Position numbers and translations under genes: made by a program
Assembly: GCF_024509525.1 (NCBI RefSeq)
Contig: NZ_JAMWEM010000001.1
Span: 336,909-400,908 of the forward strand
Source: Streptococcus suis
GTDB lineage: Bacteria > Bacillota > Bacilli > Lactobacillales > Streptococcaceae
Length of the DNA: 64,000 nucleotides
Direction: 5' to 3'
In this document: positions 27,665-38,869 of the stretch, piece after piece
Numbering within the stretch: position 1 is the stretch's first letter
How the letters are laid out: each line of letters starts with the position of its first letter
The notes under the pieces: model-generated
What the model saw: only the letters and a program-made list of their open reading frames with translations
What the model was told of the DNA's origin: nothing
The model's database searches: none

Positions 27665-29344
27665 ATGTCATCAGTCAATCTAAAACCTCATGAAGTTGGC
27701 GTTTTCGCCATCGGTGGTTTGGGAGAAATCGGGAAAAATACCTATGGTATCGAGTATAAGGATGAAATTCTCATCGTCGATGCCGGTATCAAGTTCCCAG
27801 AAGATGACCTATTGGGTATCGACTACGTTATCCCAGACTACTCCTATATCGTTGAAAATCTAGATCGTGTCAAAGGTCTAGTCATTACCCACGGTCACGA
27901 AGACCACATCGGAGGCATTCCCTTCTTACTCAAGCAAGCCAATGTCCCAATCTATGCTGGACCTTTAGCCCTCGCCCTTATTCGTGGAAAACTGGAAGAA
28001 CACGGACTCCTCCGTGATGCAACCTTGCATGAAATCAATCATAATACAGAGTTGACCTTCAAGCACCTCAAAGTCAGCTTCTTCCGCACCACCCACTCTA
28101 TCCCAGAACCACTTGGTATTGTCGTTGACACCCCGCAAGGGAAAATCGTCTGTACCGGTGACTTCAAGTTCGACTTCACTCCTGTTGGTGAGCCAGCTGA
28201 CTTGCACCGCATGGCCGCACTCGGTGAAGAAGGCGTTCTCTGCCTCCTCTCCGACTCGACAAATGCTGAAGTCCCAACCTTCACCAACTCGGAAAAAGTG
28301 GTCGGTCAGTCCATTATGAAGCTGATTGAAGGCATCCACGGACGTATCATCTTTGCTTCCTTTGCCTCCAACATCTTCCGTCTGCAACAGGCGGCTGACG
28401 CAGCAGTCAAGACTGGTCGCAAAATTGCTGTCTTTGGACGTTCTATGGAGAAAGCCATCGTCAATGGTATCGAGCTCGGCTATATCAAGGTACCAAAAGA
28501 TACCTTTATCGAACCAAACGAAATCAAAGAATACCCTGCCAGCGAAATTATGATTCTCTGTACAGGGAGCCAAGGGGAGCCAATGGCTGCCCTATCTCGC
28601 ATTGCCCACGGTACTCACCGCCAGGTTCAACTCCAGCCGGGCGACACGGTTATTTTCTCGTCCAGTCCTATTCCGGGAAATACCACAGGTGTTAACAAGC
28701 TCATCAATATCTTGATTGAAGCCGGTGTCGATGTGATTCACGGCAAGATTAACAACATCCATACCTCTGGACACGGTGGCCAGCAAGAGCAAAAACTCAT
28801 GCTCCGCTTGATCAAACCAAAATACTTCATGCCTGTCCATGGCGAATACCGCATGCAAAAAATCCATGCCAGTCTGGCAGTGGATACTGGCGTGCCAAAG
28901 GACAACATCTTCATCATGGAAAACGGCGATGTCCTAGCACTGACCAAGGATTCTGCACGATTGGCCGGTAAGTTCAATGCTCAAGACATCTACGTGGACG
29001 GAAACCGCATCGGTGAAATCGGTGCAGCTGTCCTCAAAGACCGACGTGATCTCTCAGAAGATGGTGTTGTCCTTGCAGTTGCAACCGTTGACTTCAAGTC
29101 CAAGATGATTCTAGCAGGACCTGATATCCTCAGCCGAGGCTTCATCTATATGCGTGAATCTGGTGACTTAATTCGCGAAAGCCAACGCGTTCTCTTCAAC
29201 GCTATCCGCATCGCCATGCGCAATAAAGATGCCAATATCCAGACAGTCAATGGCGCCATCGTCAATGCCCTACGACCATTCCTATACGAAAAAACAGAGC
29301 GTGAACCGATTATTATTCCAATGATTCTGACGCCTGACCGATAA
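27665..29344 (+). CDS. rnjA: Ribonuclease J1
   Basis: 559 aa metallo-beta-lactamase/beta-CASP ribonuclease with 5'-3' exo- and endonuclease activity in mRNA turnover and rRNA maturation. The zinc-binding motif is [15 protein letters not shown], followed by the beta-CASP region ([24 protein letters not shown]) and [11 protein letters not shown]-terminal [18 protein letters not shown]. Coupled to rpoY, terminator directly downstream. Confidence 0.95.
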   Translation: MSSVNLKPHEVGVFAIGGLGEIGKNTYGIEYKDEILIVDAGIKFPEDDLLGIDYVIPDYSYIVENLDRVKGLVITHGHEDHIGGIPFLLKQANVPIYAGPLALALIRGKLEEHGLLRDATLHEINHNTELTFKHLKVSFFRTTHSIPEPLGIVVDTPQGKIVCTGDFKFDFTPVGEPADLHRMAALGEEGVLCLLSDSTNAEVPTFTNSEKVVGQSIMKLIEGIHGRIIFASFASNIFRLQQAADAAVKTGRKIAVFGRSMEKAIVNGIELGYIKVPKDTFIEPNEIKEYPASEIMILCTGSQGEPMAALSRIAHGTHRQVQLQPGDTVIFSSSPIPGNTTGVNKLINILIEAGVDVIHGKINNIHTSGHGGQQEQKLMLRLIKPKYFMPVHGEYRMQKIHASLAVDTGVPKDNIFIMENGDVLALTKDSARLAGKFNAQDIYVDGNRIGEIGAAVLKDRRDLSEDGVVLAVATVDFKSKMILAGPDILSRGFIYMRESGDLIRESQRVLFNAIRIAMRNKDANIQTVNGAIVNALRPFLYEKTEREPIIIPMILTPDR

Positions 29345-29351
29345 CACACTA

Positions 29352-29380
29352 AAATCCCAGAGGTTAAATCTCTGGGATTT
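29352..29380 (+). terminator. Terminator of rnjA
   Basis: 11-bp perfect arms AAATCCCAGAG / CTCTGGGATTT with a 7-nt loop, right after the rnjA stop, then T-rich sequence. Confidence 0.85.
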
Positions 29381-29510
29381 ATTTTATATTAACAAGATAA
29401 CCCAGCTTGAAAAAAGACAGATTTCAAGCTCATGTTTATCCCCTCGCCCCCACTATTTCTTAGCTCAGGCCGAAACAGTCTCTTCCTAGACTATTTCACT
29501 CCACTGGACC

Positions 29511-29710
29511 ATTACACGCTTTCTAATTTCTCGGCTCGTGAACAAAGAACCCGTTGGGGTGCTAATTCGCTATCTGGTTTTCAAGCTCATGAAAAAATGG
29601 TCTTAGCGTCATTACTCGCTCTCTAATTTCTTAGCTCGTGAACAAAGGACCCGTCGGGGTCCTAATTCGCTATCTGGTTTTCAAGCTCATGAAAAAATGG
29701 TCCACCGGAC
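29511..29710. repeat. Tandem duplication, 100-bp unit, two copies
   Basis: Two diverged copies at a period of exactly 100 bp: CTAATTCGCTATCTGGTTTT occurs at 29562 and 29662 and CTCGTGAACAAAG at about 29536 and 29635. Copy 2 contains the hairpin GGACCC-gtcg-GGGTCC (29647-29662), partly lost in copy 1. A short third trace (TTCAAGCTCATG) is at about 29423. No coding potential was seen in 29381-29717. Confidence 0.8.
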
Positions 29711-29718
29711 CATTTTTT
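29692..29718 (-). terminator. Terminator of glnA
   Basis: AAAAAATGGTCC-acc-GGACCATTTTTT, perfect 12-bp arms, at the glnA 3' end. It overlaps the last repeat unit. Confidence 0.9.
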
Positions 29719-31064
29719 TAATACATATCCAAATAGTTATCAATTTCCCATTGGGAAACGTAAGTTGCATAGCTTGCCCACTCAATTTTTTTAGCTTCCA
29801 CAAAGTTCGTGTAAATATGGTCTCCAAGAGCAGCCCGAACAACTTCATCTTTACGGAGTGCCTTCAACGCATTATGCAAGGTTGAAGGAAGATCAGTAAT
29901 ACCTGCTTCGCGGCGTTGCTCATCACTCATCGCATATATATTTGTTTCAACCGGTGTTGGAGCTTCTATCTTATTTTCGATACCATCTAAACCAACTTCT
30001 AAAAGGACAGCCATCGTTAAATATGGATTAGCTGTAGGGTCTACCGAACGCAATTCCAAACGCGTCCCCATACCACGTGAAGCTGGAACTCGTACCAATG
30101 GCGAACGGTTTCTACCAGCCCAAGCAATATAAACAGGCGCTTCAAATCCAGGAACCAAACGTTTGTAAGAGTTAACAGTTGGGTTTGTAATAGCAGTATA
30201 GTTGTACGCATGTTCTAACAAACCACCCAAGAAATGGTAAGCTGTTTGTGATAACTGCATGCCACGCGGGTCAGCTGGGTCAAAGAAAGCATTGTTTCCG
30301 TCCTTGTCAAAGAGTGACATGTTGCAGTGCATACCTGATCCAGCAATACCAAATTTAGGCTTAGCCATAAAGGTCGCATAAAGACCATGTTTACGAGCAA
30401 TTGTTTTAACAACCAATTTGAAAATCTGGATGTTATCACAAGCTTTCAATACATCTGCATATTTAAAGTCAATCTCATGCTGTCCAACCGCAACCTCATG
30501 GTGGCTAGCTTCTACTTCAAATCCCATTTCGGTCAAGACATTTACAATTTCACGACGAGTATTATCTGCTAGGTCAGTTGGAGCTAAGTCAAAGTAGCCA
30601 CCCTTGTCATTCACTTCAAGGGTTGGATTACCCTGTTCATCCATTTTAAAAAGGAAAAACTCTGGCTCAGGTCCCAAGTTGAAAGAAGAGAATCCAGCAG
30701 CTTCCATATGGCGCAAAGCTTTTTTCAAGTTCCCACGAGGATCACCAGCAAACGGCTCCCCTTCTGTTGTGTAAATATCACAAATCAAGCCAGCTACACG
30801 TCCGTTTTCATCCCCCCAAGGGAAAATAGTCCATGTATCTAAATCTGGATAAAGATACATATCTGATTCATTGATTCGAACAAATCCTTCAATCGACGAA
30901 CCATCGAACATTGCCTTATTCGACAAGACTTTATCTACCTGTTCTTCAGTCGCAGGAATTTCAACGTTTTTCATAACTCCCAAAATATCGGTAAACATTA
31001 AACGAATAAACGTTACGTTTTTCTCTTGAATGTCGCGTTTGATATCTGCTACTGTGTTGGCCAT
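29718..31064 (-). CDS. glnA: Glutamine synthetase type I
   Basis: 448 aa, ATP-dependent synthesis of glutamine from glutamate and ammonia, dodecameric. Signatures: [16 protein letters not shown] near the N terminus, [13 protein letters not shown], the ATP-site block [18 protein letters not shown], and [13 protein letters not shown]. The length is that of the GSI-alpha form of Firmicutes, which is not adenylylated but feedback-inhibited and interacts with GlnR. It follows glnR by 40 bp and is controlled by the GlnR box upstream of glnR. Confidence 0.97.
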   Translation of the reverse strand: MANTVADIKRDIQEKNVTFIRLMFTDILGVMKNVEIPATEEQVDKVLSNKAMFDGSSIEGFVRINESDMYLYPDLDTWTIFPWGDENGRVAGLICDIYTTEGEPFAGDPRGNLKKALRHMEAAGFSSFNLGPEPEFFLFKMDEQGNPTLEVNDKGGYFDLAPTDLADNTRREIVNVLTEMGFEVEASHHEVAVGQHEIDFKYADVLKACDNIQIFKLVVKTIARKHGLYATFMAKPKFGIAGSGMHCNMSLFDKDGNNAFFDPADPRGMQLSQTAYHFLGGLLEHAYNYTAITNPTVNSYKRLVPGFEAPVYIAWAGRNRSPLVRVPASRGMGTRLELRSVDPTANPYLTMAVLLEVGLDGIENKIEAPTPVETNIYAMSDEQRREAGITDLPSTLHNALKALRKDEVVRAALGDHIYTNFVEAKKIEWASYATYVSQWEIDNYLDMY

Positions 31065-31104
31065 TATGTCTCCTTTTATTTACTACTGATGTCAGTTAGA
31101 CTGA

Positions 31105-31464
31105 CTAACGAAAAATACTGCTACTCGGACTAGAAAAGCGTCCTTGATTGCGAAGCTCATCCTGGAGAATGCGCCGCACATCTTCATCTGTCAAAGTTTT
31201 TTCCTGTTCCTGCTTCACCTTGCGATTGGCATATTCTTTTTTAATCGCCGCAATATTCAAGCCTTCATCTAGAAAATCCTTTATTTCCAACAAAAGGTCC
31301 ATGTCATTCAAAGAATAGAGGCGTCGATTGCCCTCGTTACGATTGGGACAAATCAGACCATGTTCCTCGTAGTAGCGAATCTGACGCGCTGTCAAATCCG
31401 TTAATTTCATAACACTACCAATTGGAAAGACAGCCAACGATCTACGAAACTCTTTTTCTCTCAT
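31105..31464 (-). CDS. glnR: Nitrogen regulator GlnR (MerR family)
   Basis: 119 aa. MerR-type winged HTH: FPIGSVMKLTDLTARQIRYY then EEHGLICPNRNEGNRRLYS. The C-terminal tail is the region that in homologues senses feedback-inhibited GlnA. The ATG at 31464 has AAAGGAG before it and restores the usual length; an upstream ATG at 31515 lies within the promoter. First gene of glnRA. Confidence 0.93.
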   Translation of the reverse strand: MREKEFRRSLAVFPIGSVMKLTDLTARQIRYYEEHGLICPNRNEGNRRLYSLNDMDLLLEIKDFLDEGLNIAAIKKEYANRKVKQEQEKTLTDEDVRRILQDELRNQGRFSSPSSSIFR

Positions 31465-31486
31465 AGGCAGCTCCTTTCTGATTCCT

Positions 31487-31539
31487 ATTATAGGGTATTT
31501 TTTTCTATTCGTCAATTAACCATGTTAGATTTTATGACA
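31487..31539 (-). promoter_or_regulatory. glnRA promoter and GlnR operator
   Basis: On the minus strand TTGACG (31510-31515) and TATAAT (31487-31492) are 17 bp apart. Just upstream, 31523-31539 reads TGTCA-TAAAATC-TAACA, an exact match to the GlnR/TnrA consensus TGTNA-N7-TNACA. Confidence 0.88.
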
Positions 31540-31544
31540 CAAAA

Positions 31545-32057
31545 TCACTTCTGAAAACGTTTTTTTACTTTGTTAATGTCATAATTAACCAAAATAGCTA
31601 TAAAGACACCGACAAAAGTTTCAAAAACTCTCACAAAGACATATTCTATAGCATTCCCTGACGGAATGGATAAGGTAATAATCAACATGGCCGAAACTCC
31701 ACCTATAATTCCAGCCTTATTGTTCATCGATACATTGGTCATAATAGTCAACATAACACAAATAGGGACACAGAATAAAGTGACTAGATAGTGATTATGA
31801 AACAGACCATCTATTAGGAAAAATAGCAGAGCATAGAAGCCACCTATGGAATTACCCAAAATCCGCGATGTCCCAAAATGAACACTCTGGTCAAAATCTT
31901 CCCGCAAACTAAAAACTGATGTCAAAGCCGCAATTTGAATACCCTGCCAGCCAAAAAGACCAAACAAAAGGATAACCAAAAAAACAGCCAAACCAGACTT
32001 AAAAGTCCTCAAGCCCAACTTAAATTCTTTGGGATTAAATTTATATTTCTTGAACAT
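31545..32057 (-). CDS. FUSC/aromatic acid exporter-type membrane protein
   Basis: 170 aa with four to five membrane segments (SGLAVFLVILLFGLFGWQGI, AGIIGGVSAMLIITLSI). GTSRILGNSIGGFYALLF and the C-terminal FVRVFETFVGVFIAILVNY are typical of the ArAE/FUSC N-terminal domain. No cytoplasmic domain, unlike the longer relative at 46954-47928. Substrate unknown. Confidence 0.7.
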   Translation of the reverse strand: MFKKYKFNPKEFKLGLRTFKSGLAVFLVILLFGLFGWQGIQIAALTSVFSLREDFDQSVHFGTSRILGNSIGGFYALLFFLIDGLFHNHYLVTLFCVPICVMLTIMTNVSMNNKAGIIGGVSAMLIITLSIPSGNAIEYVFVRVFETFVGVFIAILVNYDINKVKKRFQK

Positions 32058-32066
32058 ACTTCTATT

Positions 32067-32603
32067 TTAACATGAAGCAGATGATTTGTGGGATAAATAC
32101 GCTAAGTAATAGACTTGCAATATATAAAAACTGACTGAGGCTACCATTACTACTATCTTAAAAGCTGGCTGAACATCAAAATCACCAACTCCATTTACAT
32201 GTATACTAGTCAAACTCATAATTATCATAAGAATATACATGTGCGACAAGCCAAGAAGCAAATGCCACACCAACTTCCAACCGTTGCACCTGTCATATTT
32301 CCAGATACGTAACGAGAAAAATGAGAGAGTGTGTGGCAAAGTAACCATCCCAAGGGTTAGCACAATCGCAAATCTTCAAATACTCTGCCATAAGTAAAAA
32401 TAGATGAAAAACACAGCAAAGGATAAGAGACAACATTGCAATAGATACAGTCGCTCTTTCCATTGCTCAAGTTGTGCTGAAATACACTTTATCGAAGGAA
32501 GTACATGAATCGTTCTCAGCACTAAAAAGCCTAATAAATGAAGAAACAAGTAGAACAATATATAGAAAAATAGACTATCTCCCGACAGTAAATCATCAAT
32601 CAT
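32067..32603 (-). pseudogene. Membrane protein gene split by an in-frame TGA
   Basis: Two neighbouring ORFs, 32376-32603 (75 codons) and 32067-32363 (98 codons), are in the same frame and separated only by a TGA (32376-32378) and four codons (RFAI). Read through, they give one protein of about 178 aa with five hydrophobic segments (FFYILFYLFLHLLGFLVLR, LLSFAVFFIYFYLW, VTLPHTLSFFSL, MYILMIIMSLTSI, VSFYILQVYYLAYL). The second ORF has only a GTG start with no clear ribosome-binding site. No family recognised. A nonsense mutation is the simplest reading. Confidence 0.6.
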
Positions 32604-32697
32604 ATAACACTCCCAAATCTATTCACAAAAACTAGCTTGAATATGTCAATCACTCAGAAAGAAATCAGGCCAACTCCCCAAAAATTCCTCTCCATAT

Positions 32698-32730
32698 TAA
32701 GAAAAGAGTTGCTTTCACAACCCTTTTCTT
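32698..32730 (-). terminator. Terminator of pgk
   Basis: AAGAAAAGAGTTG-cttt-CACAACCCTTTTCTT, nearly perfect stem with T-rich 3' arm, 10 bp after the pgk stop. Confidence 0.8.
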
Positions 32731-32739
32731 CATCGTATA

Positions 32740-33939
32740 TTACTTTTCAGTCAATGCTGCGAGACCAGGCAACACTTTACCTTCTAACAACTCCATAGAT
32801 GCACCACCACCAGTTGAGATCCATGAGAACTTGTCTGCACGGCCAAGGTTGATCGCAGCTGCCGCTGAGTCACCACCACCAATGATTGATTTAACGCCTG
32901 GTTGTTTCACGATAGCATCCATTACACCGATTGTACCTGCTTGGAAGTCTGGGTTTTCAAATACACCCATAGGTCCGTTCCAAACAACTGTTTTCGCACC
33001 AGTCAAAGCTTCGTCAAACTTAGCGATTGACTTAGGACCGATGTCAAGACCAAGGAAGCCTTCTGAAACTGCTTCGCCTTCTGTGTCGCGAACTTCAGTG
33101 TATCCAGCAAATGCGTTAGCTTCTTTTGAGTCAACTGGCAAGATCAATTTACCGTTAGCTTTTTCAAGAAGTGCTTTTGCCACATCAAGCTTGTCTTCTT
33201 CTACAAGTGAGTTACCGATTTCGATACCTTGAGCTTTGTAGAATGTGTAAGTCATACCACCACCGATAAGAACTTTGTCAGCTTTTTCAAGAAGGTTCTC
33301 GATAACACCGATCTTATCAGATACTTTTGAACCACCAAGGATTGCCACGAATGGGCGCTCTGGAGTTTCAACAGCTTCTTGGATGTAAGCAATTTCGTTT
33401 TCCAAAAGGAAACCAGCTACAGCTTTTTCTACGTTTGCTGAGATACCAACGTTTGATGCGTGTGCACGGTGTGCAGTACCAAATGCATCGTTAACGAAGA
33501 TACCATCACCAAGTGAAGCCCAGTATTTACCAAGTTCTTCGTCGTTTTTAGATTCTTTCTTACCGTCAACATCTTCGAAACGAGTGTTTTCAACAAGGAG
33601 AACTTGTCCATCTTCCAAAGCGTTGATAGCAGCTTCCAATTCAGCACCACGAGTTGCACCTGCGATAAATGCAACGTCTTGACCCAATTTAGCCGCCAAG
33701 TCAGCTGCTACAGGAGCCAATGATTTACCTTCTTTGTCAGCTTCTTCTTTCACACGACCAAGGTGAGAGAAAAGAATTGCACGTCCACCTTGCTCAAGGA
33801 TGTACTTGATGGTTGGAAGAGCTGCAGTGATACGGTTGTCGTTTGTGATAACGCCATCTTTCAAAGGCACGTTAAAGTCCACACGGACAAGAACTTTTTT
33901 ACCCTTCAATTCAACGTCTTTAACAGTCAATTTTGCCAT
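32740..33939 (-). CDS. pgk: Phosphoglycerate kinase
   Basis: 399 aa glycolytic enzyme, 1,3-bisphosphoglycerate + ADP to 3-phosphoglycerate + [22 protein letters not shown] at the N terminus is the PGK signature; [14 protein letters not shown] and [16 protein letters not shown] form the nucleotide site. Strong codon bias. Separated from gapA by 145 bp with a terminator, so it is transcribed on its own. Confidence 0.97.
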   Translation of the reverse strand: MAKLTVKDVELKGKKVLVRVDFNVPLKDGVITNDNRITAALPTIKYILEQGGRAILFSHLGRVKEEADKEGKSLAPVAADLAAKLGQDVAFIAGATRGAELEAAINALEDGQVLLVENTRFEDVDGKKESKNDEELGKYWASLGDGIFVNDAFGTAHRAHASNVGISANVEKAVAGFLLENEIAYIQEAVETPERPFVAILGGSKVSDKIGVIENLLEKADKVLIGGGMTYTFYKAQGIEIGNSLVEEDKLDVAKALLEKANGKLILPVDSKEANAFAGYTEVRDTEGEAVSEGFLGLDIGPKSIAKFDEALTGAKTVVWNGPMGVFENPDFQAGTIGVMDAIVKQPGVKSIIGGGDSAAAAINLGRADKFSWISTGGGASMELLEGKVLPGLAALTEK

Positions 33940-34049
33940 GAGATAAAAACTCCTTAAAAATTTAATACGAGTTCATTATATCACAAATTCTCAAAAAACG
34001 GTAGGACTTACCTAGCTTTCCACGCGTTTTCCGTACCTTCTGTCAACAA

Positions 34050-34073
34050 AAAGAGGCCGAAGCCTCTTTGATT
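34050..34073 (-). terminator. Terminator of gapA
   Basis: AAAAGAGGC-cgaa-GCCTCTTTG stem with a T-run on the minus strand, 11 bp after the gene. Confidence 0.85.
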
Positions 34074-34084
34074 TTCACTAAGGA

Positions 34085-35095
34085 TTATTTAGCGATTTTT
34101 GCGAAGTACTCAAGGGTACGAACAAGTTGTGAAGTGTAAGACATTTCGTTGTCATACCATGAAACAACTTTAACCAATTGTTTGCCGTCAACATCAAGAA
34201 CTTTAGTTTGAGTTGCATCGAACAATGAACCGAATGAGATACCTACGATATCTGAAGAAACGATTTGGTCTTCAGTGTAACCGTAAGATTCGTTTGAAGC
34301 AGCTTTCATTGCAGCGTTAACTTCTTCAGCAGTTACGTTCTTGTCAAGTACAGCTACCAATTCAGTTACAGAACCTGTTGGAACTGGAACACGTTGTGCA
34401 GCACCGTCCAATTTACCGTTTAATTCTGGGATTACCAAGCCGATAGCTTTAGCAGCACCAGTTGAGTTAGGAACGATGTTTGCAGCAGCAGCACGAGCAC
34501 GACGAAGGTCACCACCACGGTGTGGTCCGTCAAGAACCATTTGGTCACCAGTGTAACCGTGGATTGTAGTCATCAAACCTTCTACAATACCGAAGTTGTC
34601 ATGAAGAGCTTTAGCCATTGGAGCCAAACAGTTTGTAGTACATGAAGCACCTGAGATAACTGTTTCAGTACCATCAAGGATGTCGTGGTTAGTGTTGAAA
34701 ACAACAGTTTTAACATCGTTACCACCAGGAGCAGTGATAACAACTTTTTTAGCACCGTTAGCGTGGATGTGTTGCTCAGCTTTTTCTTTAGAAGCGAAGA
34801 AACCTGTTGCTTCCAAAACGATATCTACACCGTCAGTAGCCCAGTCAATGTTTCCTGGCTCACGCTCAGCAGAAACTTTAACGAATTTACCGTTAACTTC
34901 AAAACCACCATCTTTAACTTCAACAGTACCGTCGAAACGACCTTGAGTTGTGTCATATTTCAACAAGTGTGCAAGCATTGCTGGATCTGTAAGGTCGTTG
35001 ATGCGAGCAACTTCAACACCTTCTACGTTTTGGATACGACGGAAAGCAAGACGACCGATACGTCCAAAACCGTTAATACCAACTTTAACTACCAT
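34085..35095 (-). CDS. gapA: Glyceraldehyde-3-phosphate dehydrogenase, type I
   Basis: 336 aa NAD-dependent glycolytic enzyme. N-terminal [20 protein letters not shown] is the NAD fold; the catalytic Cys is in [16 protein letters not shown] (about 152). Strong codon bias and AGGAGGA before the ATG indicate very high expression. In streptococci this protein also appears on the cell surface. Upstream leader holds a small hairpin (AAAAGGC/GCCTTTT). Confidence 0.97.
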   Translation of the reverse strand: MVVKVGINGFGRIGRLAFRRIQNVEGVEVARINDLTDPAMLAHLLKYDTTQGRFDGTVEVKDGGFEVNGKFVKVSAEREPGNIDWATDGVDIVLEATGFFASKEKAEQHIHANGAKKVVITAPGGNDVKTVVFNTNHDILDGTETVISGASCTTNCLAPMAKALHDNFGIVEGLMTTIHGYTGDQMVLDGPHRGGDLRRARAAAANIVPNSTGAAKAIGLVIPELNGKLDGAAQRVPVPTGSVTELVAVLDKNVTAEEVNAAMKAASNESYGYTEDQIVSSDIVGISFGSLFDATQTKVLDVDGKQLVKVVSWYDNEMSYTSQLVRTLEYFAKIAK

Positions 35096-35261
35096 GAATG
35101 ATTTCCTCCTTATGAAAATCGAGTTCTATATTTTAAAAGGCAAGCCTTTTAATCCTTTTGTGAAAATTTTAACTTGTAAACATACAGGTTACTTTTTCAA
35201 CATTTTCATTATATAACTTATCCGCCAAAATAGCAAGACCTAGCTACTCTTTTTATAGAAA

Positions 35262-35285
35262 AAGGACCGGAAAATCCAGTCCTTA
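35262..35285 (-). terminator. Terminator of fusA
   Basis: On the minus strand AAGGACTGGA-TTTT-CCGGTCCTT followed by TTTCT, between fusA and gapA. Confidence 0.8.
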
Positions 35286-35292
35286 GTAGCAA

Positions 35293-37374
35293 TTAAGCAT
35301 TACCGCCGTTTTTCTTGATGATTTCATCTTGTACAGATTTTGGTACATCTTCGTAGTGGTCAAATACCATCATGAAAGTACCGCGACCTTGTGTTGCTGA
35401 ACGAAGAACAGTTGCGTAACCGAACATTTCAGCAAGTGGCACATAAGCACGAACGATTTGTGTGTTACCACGAGCTTCCATACCATCAACGCGACCACGA
35501 CGTGCAGTAACGTGACCCATAACGTCACCAAGGTTATCTTCTGGTGCAGTGATTGTTACAAGCATCATTGGCTCAAGGATAGTTGGTTGAGCTGATTTAG
35601 CTGCTTCTTTAAGGGCAAGAGATGCTGCCACTTTGAAGGCTGTTTCAGATGAGTCGACATCGTGGTATGAACCATCGTAAAGCTTAGCTTTAACGTCAAC
35701 GATTGGGTAACCAGCAAGAACACCGTTCGCCATAGATTCTACGAGACCTTTTTCAACCGCTGGGATGAATTCACGTGGAACCACACCACCGACGATAGCA
35801 TTCTCGAACTCGAAACCTTTACCTTCTTCGTTTGGTGTGAATTCGATCCAAACGTCACCGAATTGACCTTTACCACCAGACTGGCGTTTGAAGAAACCAC
35901 GAGCTTGTGTAGAAGCGCGGAATGTTTCACGGTATGATACTTGAGGAGCACCTACGTTTGCTTCAACCTTGAATTCACGACGCATACGGTCAACAAGGAC
36001 ATCCAAGTGCAATTCACCCATACCAGAGATAACTGTTTCACCAGTTTCAACGTTTGTTTCAACGCGGAATGTTGGATCTTCTTCAGCCAATTTAGAAAGG
36101 GCAATACCCATCTTATCTTGGTCAGCTTTAGACTTAGGCTCAACCATCAATTGGATAACTGGTTCTGGAACGTGGATTGACTCAAGGATGATTTTTGCTT
36201 TTTCATCTGTCAACGAGTCACCAGTTGTAGTATCTTTCAAACCAACCGCTGCGGCGATGTCACCTGCATAAACAGTTTCAATTTCTTGACGGCTGTTTGC
36301 GTGCATTTGAAGGATACGTCCGATACGCTCACGTTTACCTTTAGAAGTGTTCAATACGTATGAACCGCTGTTAAGGACACCTGAGTATACACGGAAGAAT
36401 GTCAAACGACCTACGAATGGGTCAGTCATGATCTTGAAGGCAAGAGCTGCAAATGGCTCCTCATCTGATGCATGACGCTCTTCTTCAGCATCTGTATCTG
36501 GGTTAACACCTTTAATAGCAGGGATGTCAAGTGGGCTTGGAAGGTAGTCGATAACTGCATCAAGCATCAACTGAACACCTTTGTTTTTGAAGGCTGAACC
36601 ACACAATACTGGGAAGAATTCAACGTTGATAGTTGCTTTACGGATAGCAGCTTTCAATTCTTCGTTTGTGATTTCTTCACCTTCAAGGTATTTCATCATC
36701 AATTCTTCATCAGTTTCAGCAACTGCTTCAACCAATTTTTCACGGTATTCTTGAGCTTGCTCAAGGTATTCAGCTGGAATATCTTCTTCAAGAATATCTG
36801 TACCAAGGTCGTTCGTATAGATTTCAGCTTTCATCTTGATCAAGTCGATGATACCACGGAACTCATCTTCAGAACCGATTGGCAATTGGATTGGATGAGC
36901 ATTTGCTTGAAGACGCTCATGAAGTGTGCTTACTGAGTAAAGGAAGTCAGCACCGATTTTATCCATTTTGTTCGCAAATACGATACGTGGAACACCGTAT
37001 TCTGTTGCTTGACGCCATACTGTTTCAGTCTGTGGCTCAACACCTGATTGTGAGTCAAGAACGGTTACCGCACCGTCAAGAACACGAAGCGAACGTTGTA
37101 CTTCGATAGTGAAGTCCACGTGCCCTGGTGTGTCGATGATGTTTACACGGTGGTTGTTCCATTGAGCTGTTGTCGCAGCAGATGTGATAGTGATACCACG
37201 CTCTTGCTCTTGCTCCATCCAGTCCATTTGTGATGCACCTTCGTGAGTTTCACCAATTTTGTGGATTTTACCAGTGTAGTAAAGAATACGCTCAGTTGTC
37301 GTTGTTTTACCCGCGTCAACGTGCGCCATGATACCGATATTACGAGTTTTTTCTAATGAAAATTCGCGTGCCAT
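35293..37374 (-). CDS. fusA: Elongation factor G
   Basis: 693 aa translational GTPase driving ribosome translocation. G1 [20 protein letters not shown]2 with RGITITSA, G3 DTPGHVDF and G4 NKMDK are present, followed by domains II-V ([20 protein letters not shown] near the C terminus). It has its own -10 (TATAAT about 37417) and is separated from rpsG by terminator and hairpin repeats. Confidence 0.97.
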   Translation of the reverse strand: MAREFSLEKTRNIGIMAHVDAGKTTTTERILYYTGKIHKIGETHEGASQMDWMEQEQERGITITSAATTAQWNNHRVNIIDTPGHVDFTIEVQRSLRVLDGAVTVLDSQSGVEPQTETVWRQATEYGVPRIVFANKMDKIGADFLYSVSTLHERLQANAHPIQLPIGSEDEFRGIIDLIKMKAEIYTNDLGTDILEEDIPAEYLEQAQEYREKLVEAVAETDEELMMKYLEGEEITNEELKAAIRKATINVEFFPVLCGSAFKNKGVQLMLDAVIDYLPSPLDIPAIKGVNPDTDAEEERHASDEEPFAALAFKIMTDPFVGRLTFFRVYSGVLNSGSYVLNTSKGKRERIGRILQMHANSRQEIETVYAGDIAAAVGLKDTTTGDSLTDEKAKIILESIHVPEPVIQLMVEPKSKADQDKMGIALSKLAEEDPTFRVETNVETGETVISGMGELHLDVLVDRMRREFKVEANVGAPQVSYRETFRASTQARGFFKRQSGGKGQFGDVWIEFTPNEEGKGFEFENAIVGGVVPREFIPAVEKGLVESMANGVLAGYPIVDVKAKLYDGSYHDVDSSETAFKVAASLALKEAAKSAQPTILEPMMLVTITAPEDNLGDVMGHVTARRGRVDGMEARGNTQIVRAYVPLAEMFGYATVLRSATQGRGTFMMVFDHYEDVPKSVQDEIIKKNGGNA

Positions 37375-37433
37375 GAGGTTTGTTCTCCTATAATTTTAGT
37401 TTTATACTTTATTATACCATATTTTAAGAAAAG

Positions 37434-37458
37434 CGAGTGGGCAAGTCCCACCCGCTTG
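37434..37458 (-). terminator. Terminator ahead of fusA
   Basis: GCGAGTGGG-caagt-CCCACCCGC stem (one mismatch) followed on the minus strand by TTTTCTT, ending rpsL-rpsG transcription before the fusA promoter. Confidence 0.8.
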
Positions 37459-37587
37459 ATTTCTTACTAATGGTGTGAAGTGGATGAGGTCATCCTCAAT
37501 CCGGTTTGTGATGGTTGAACGAAGTTCCTTCATCTAATTAAGTTCAGTTAACTTCCATATATCCAATGTAGAAACTGAACTCGAACG

Positions 37588-37667
37588 GCCTGCTGTCAAC
37601 GAAAAAAGATAAATCTCATTGAATGCAAAAGCATTCTGCTTCGATTTCCTATTTTTCGTCGGCAGGC
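37588..37667. repeat. Bulged hairpin repeat A (AGAT/CCTA internal loop)
   Basis: From outside in on the + strand: GCCTGC/GCAGGC, CGAAAAA/TTTTTCG, internal loop AGAT opposite CCTA, AAATC/GATTT, apical GAATGC-aaaa-GCATTC. The same plan recurs in copies B, E and F with other stem sequences. It lies between rpsG and fusA. Confidence 0.8.
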
Positions 37668-37697
37668 ACGTTCTCTGTATCTTAATTAGTTGAGTTC

Positions 37698-37789
37698 GGA
37701 CTAAAAATTCTGGAAAAAAGATAAATCTTCCTTGGACCTTGAGGTCCATCGTCTGATTTCCTATTTTTCCTTGAATTTTCTTAACGTCC
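37698..37789. repeat. Bulged hairpin repeat B (AGAT/CCTA internal loop)
   Basis: GGAC/GTCC, AAAATTC/GAATTTT, GGAAAAA/TTTTTCC, internal loop AGAT/CCTA, AAATC/GATTT, apical TGGACC-ttga-GGTCCA. It is 30 bp from copy A and adjacent to the rpsG stop. Confidence 0.8.
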
Positions 37790-37801
37790 TCACATCCTAT
37801 C

Positions 37802-38272
37802 TTACCAGCGGAAGTGTGCGAATGCGCGGTTTGCTTCTGCCATTTTGTGAGTGTCTTCACGTTTCTTAACAGCTGCACCAGTGTTGTTTGCTGCATCCAT
37901 GATTTCTTTCGCAAGACGATCGATCATAGTGTGCTCACCACGGTTACGAGCGATTGTTACCAACCAACGAAGGCCAAGTGTTGTACGACGCTCTGGACGA
38001 ACTTCAACTGGGACTTGGTAGTTAGAACCACCCACACGACGTGCACGTACTTCAAGTACAGGCATGATGTTTTCCATTGCTGTTTCAAATACTTCAAGTG
38101 CATCGTTACCAGTTGCTTCTTTGATTTGATCAAAGGCACCGTAAACGATTGATGCAGCAGTACCACGTTTACCGTCCAACATAACACGGTTGATCAAACG
38201 AGTTACCAATTTTGAGTTATACAATGGATCTGGCAATACTTCGCGCTTAGGCGCTTGATTTTTACGACTCAT
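37802..38272 (-). CDS. rpsG: 30S ribosomal protein S7
   Basis: 156 aa 16S rRNA-binding protein of the small-subunit head. [20 protein letters not shown] and DLVRRTINRV-type sequence ([18 protein letters not shown]), [16 protein letters not shown] are S7 signatures. 16 bp after rpsL in the str operon. Confidence 0.97.
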
Positions 38273-38288
38273 TTATATTTCCCCTTTC

Positions 38289-38702
38289 TTAGCCTTTTGG
38301 ACGTTTAGTACCGTATTTAGAACGGCCTTGCTTACGATCGTTAACACCTGCAGTATCAAGCGCACCACGAACGATATGGTAACGTACCCCTGGAAGGTCC
38401 TTTACACGTCCACCACGAAGAAGAACAACGCTGTGCTCTTGCAAGTTGTGACCGATACCTGGGATGTAAGCAGTAACTTCGATAAGGTTGCTCAAACGTA
38501 CACGAGCGAATTTACGAAGGGCTGAGTTAGGTTTTCTAGGTGTCATTGTTCCGACACGAGTTGCAACACCGCGTTTTTGTGGTGATGAAACGTTTGTTTG
38601 AACTTTTTTACGGCTGTTGTAACCAACGTTCAAAGCTGCTGATTTAGATTTTTCTACTTTAGACTTACGTGGTTTACGTACCAACTGGTTAATTGTAGGC
38701 AT
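38289..38702 (-). CDS. rpsL: 30S ribosomal protein S12
   Basis: 137 aa decoding-centre protein. [20 protein letters not shown], then [19 protein letters not shown] and [18 protein letters not shown]. The streptomycin-site context [11 protein letters not shown] carries the usual Lys, i.e. no evident resistance substitution there. First gene of rpsL-rpsG. Confidence 0.97.
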   Translation of the reverse strand: MPTINQLVRKPRKSKVEKSKSAALNVGYNSRKKVQTNVSSPQKRGVATRVGTMTPRKPNSALRKFARVRLSNLIEVTAYIPGIGHNLQEHSVVLLRGGRVKDLPGVRYHIVRGALDTAGVNDRKQGRSKYGTKRPKG

Positions 38703-38869
38703 CTACATTCTCCTGTATATATTTTTTATTTTTGGTGATAAGGCATTGGTGACAACCCCTATCTGTGTGTACTTTTGCAACATTTGTCAGCACGTCCCTG
38801 TACACTCTTGAGAGACCAAAAGTAAAAAGTACCGTCTATCATAATACCATAGACACATATATTTGTCAA
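38703..38869 (-). promoter_or_regulatory. rpsL promoter and leader
   Basis: On the minus strand TTGACA (38864-38869) and TATTAT (38841-38846) are 17 bp apart, giving a leader of about 130 nt before rpsL. No other gene is seen in 38703-38949. Confidence 0.8.

Noticed and set aside
27965..28573. 202-codon minus-strand ORF within rnjA
   Set aside because: Shadow of the highly biased rnjA gene, no start signals.
31080..31104. Second GlnR box between glnR and glnA
   Set aside because: TGTCA-GTTAGAC-TGACT lacks the right half of the consensus; it is better read as a small hairpin.
37534..37914. 126-codon minus-strand ORF overlapping rpsG
   Set aside because: Runs through the hairpin repeats and an alternate frame of rpsG; no ribosome-binding site and not protein-like.
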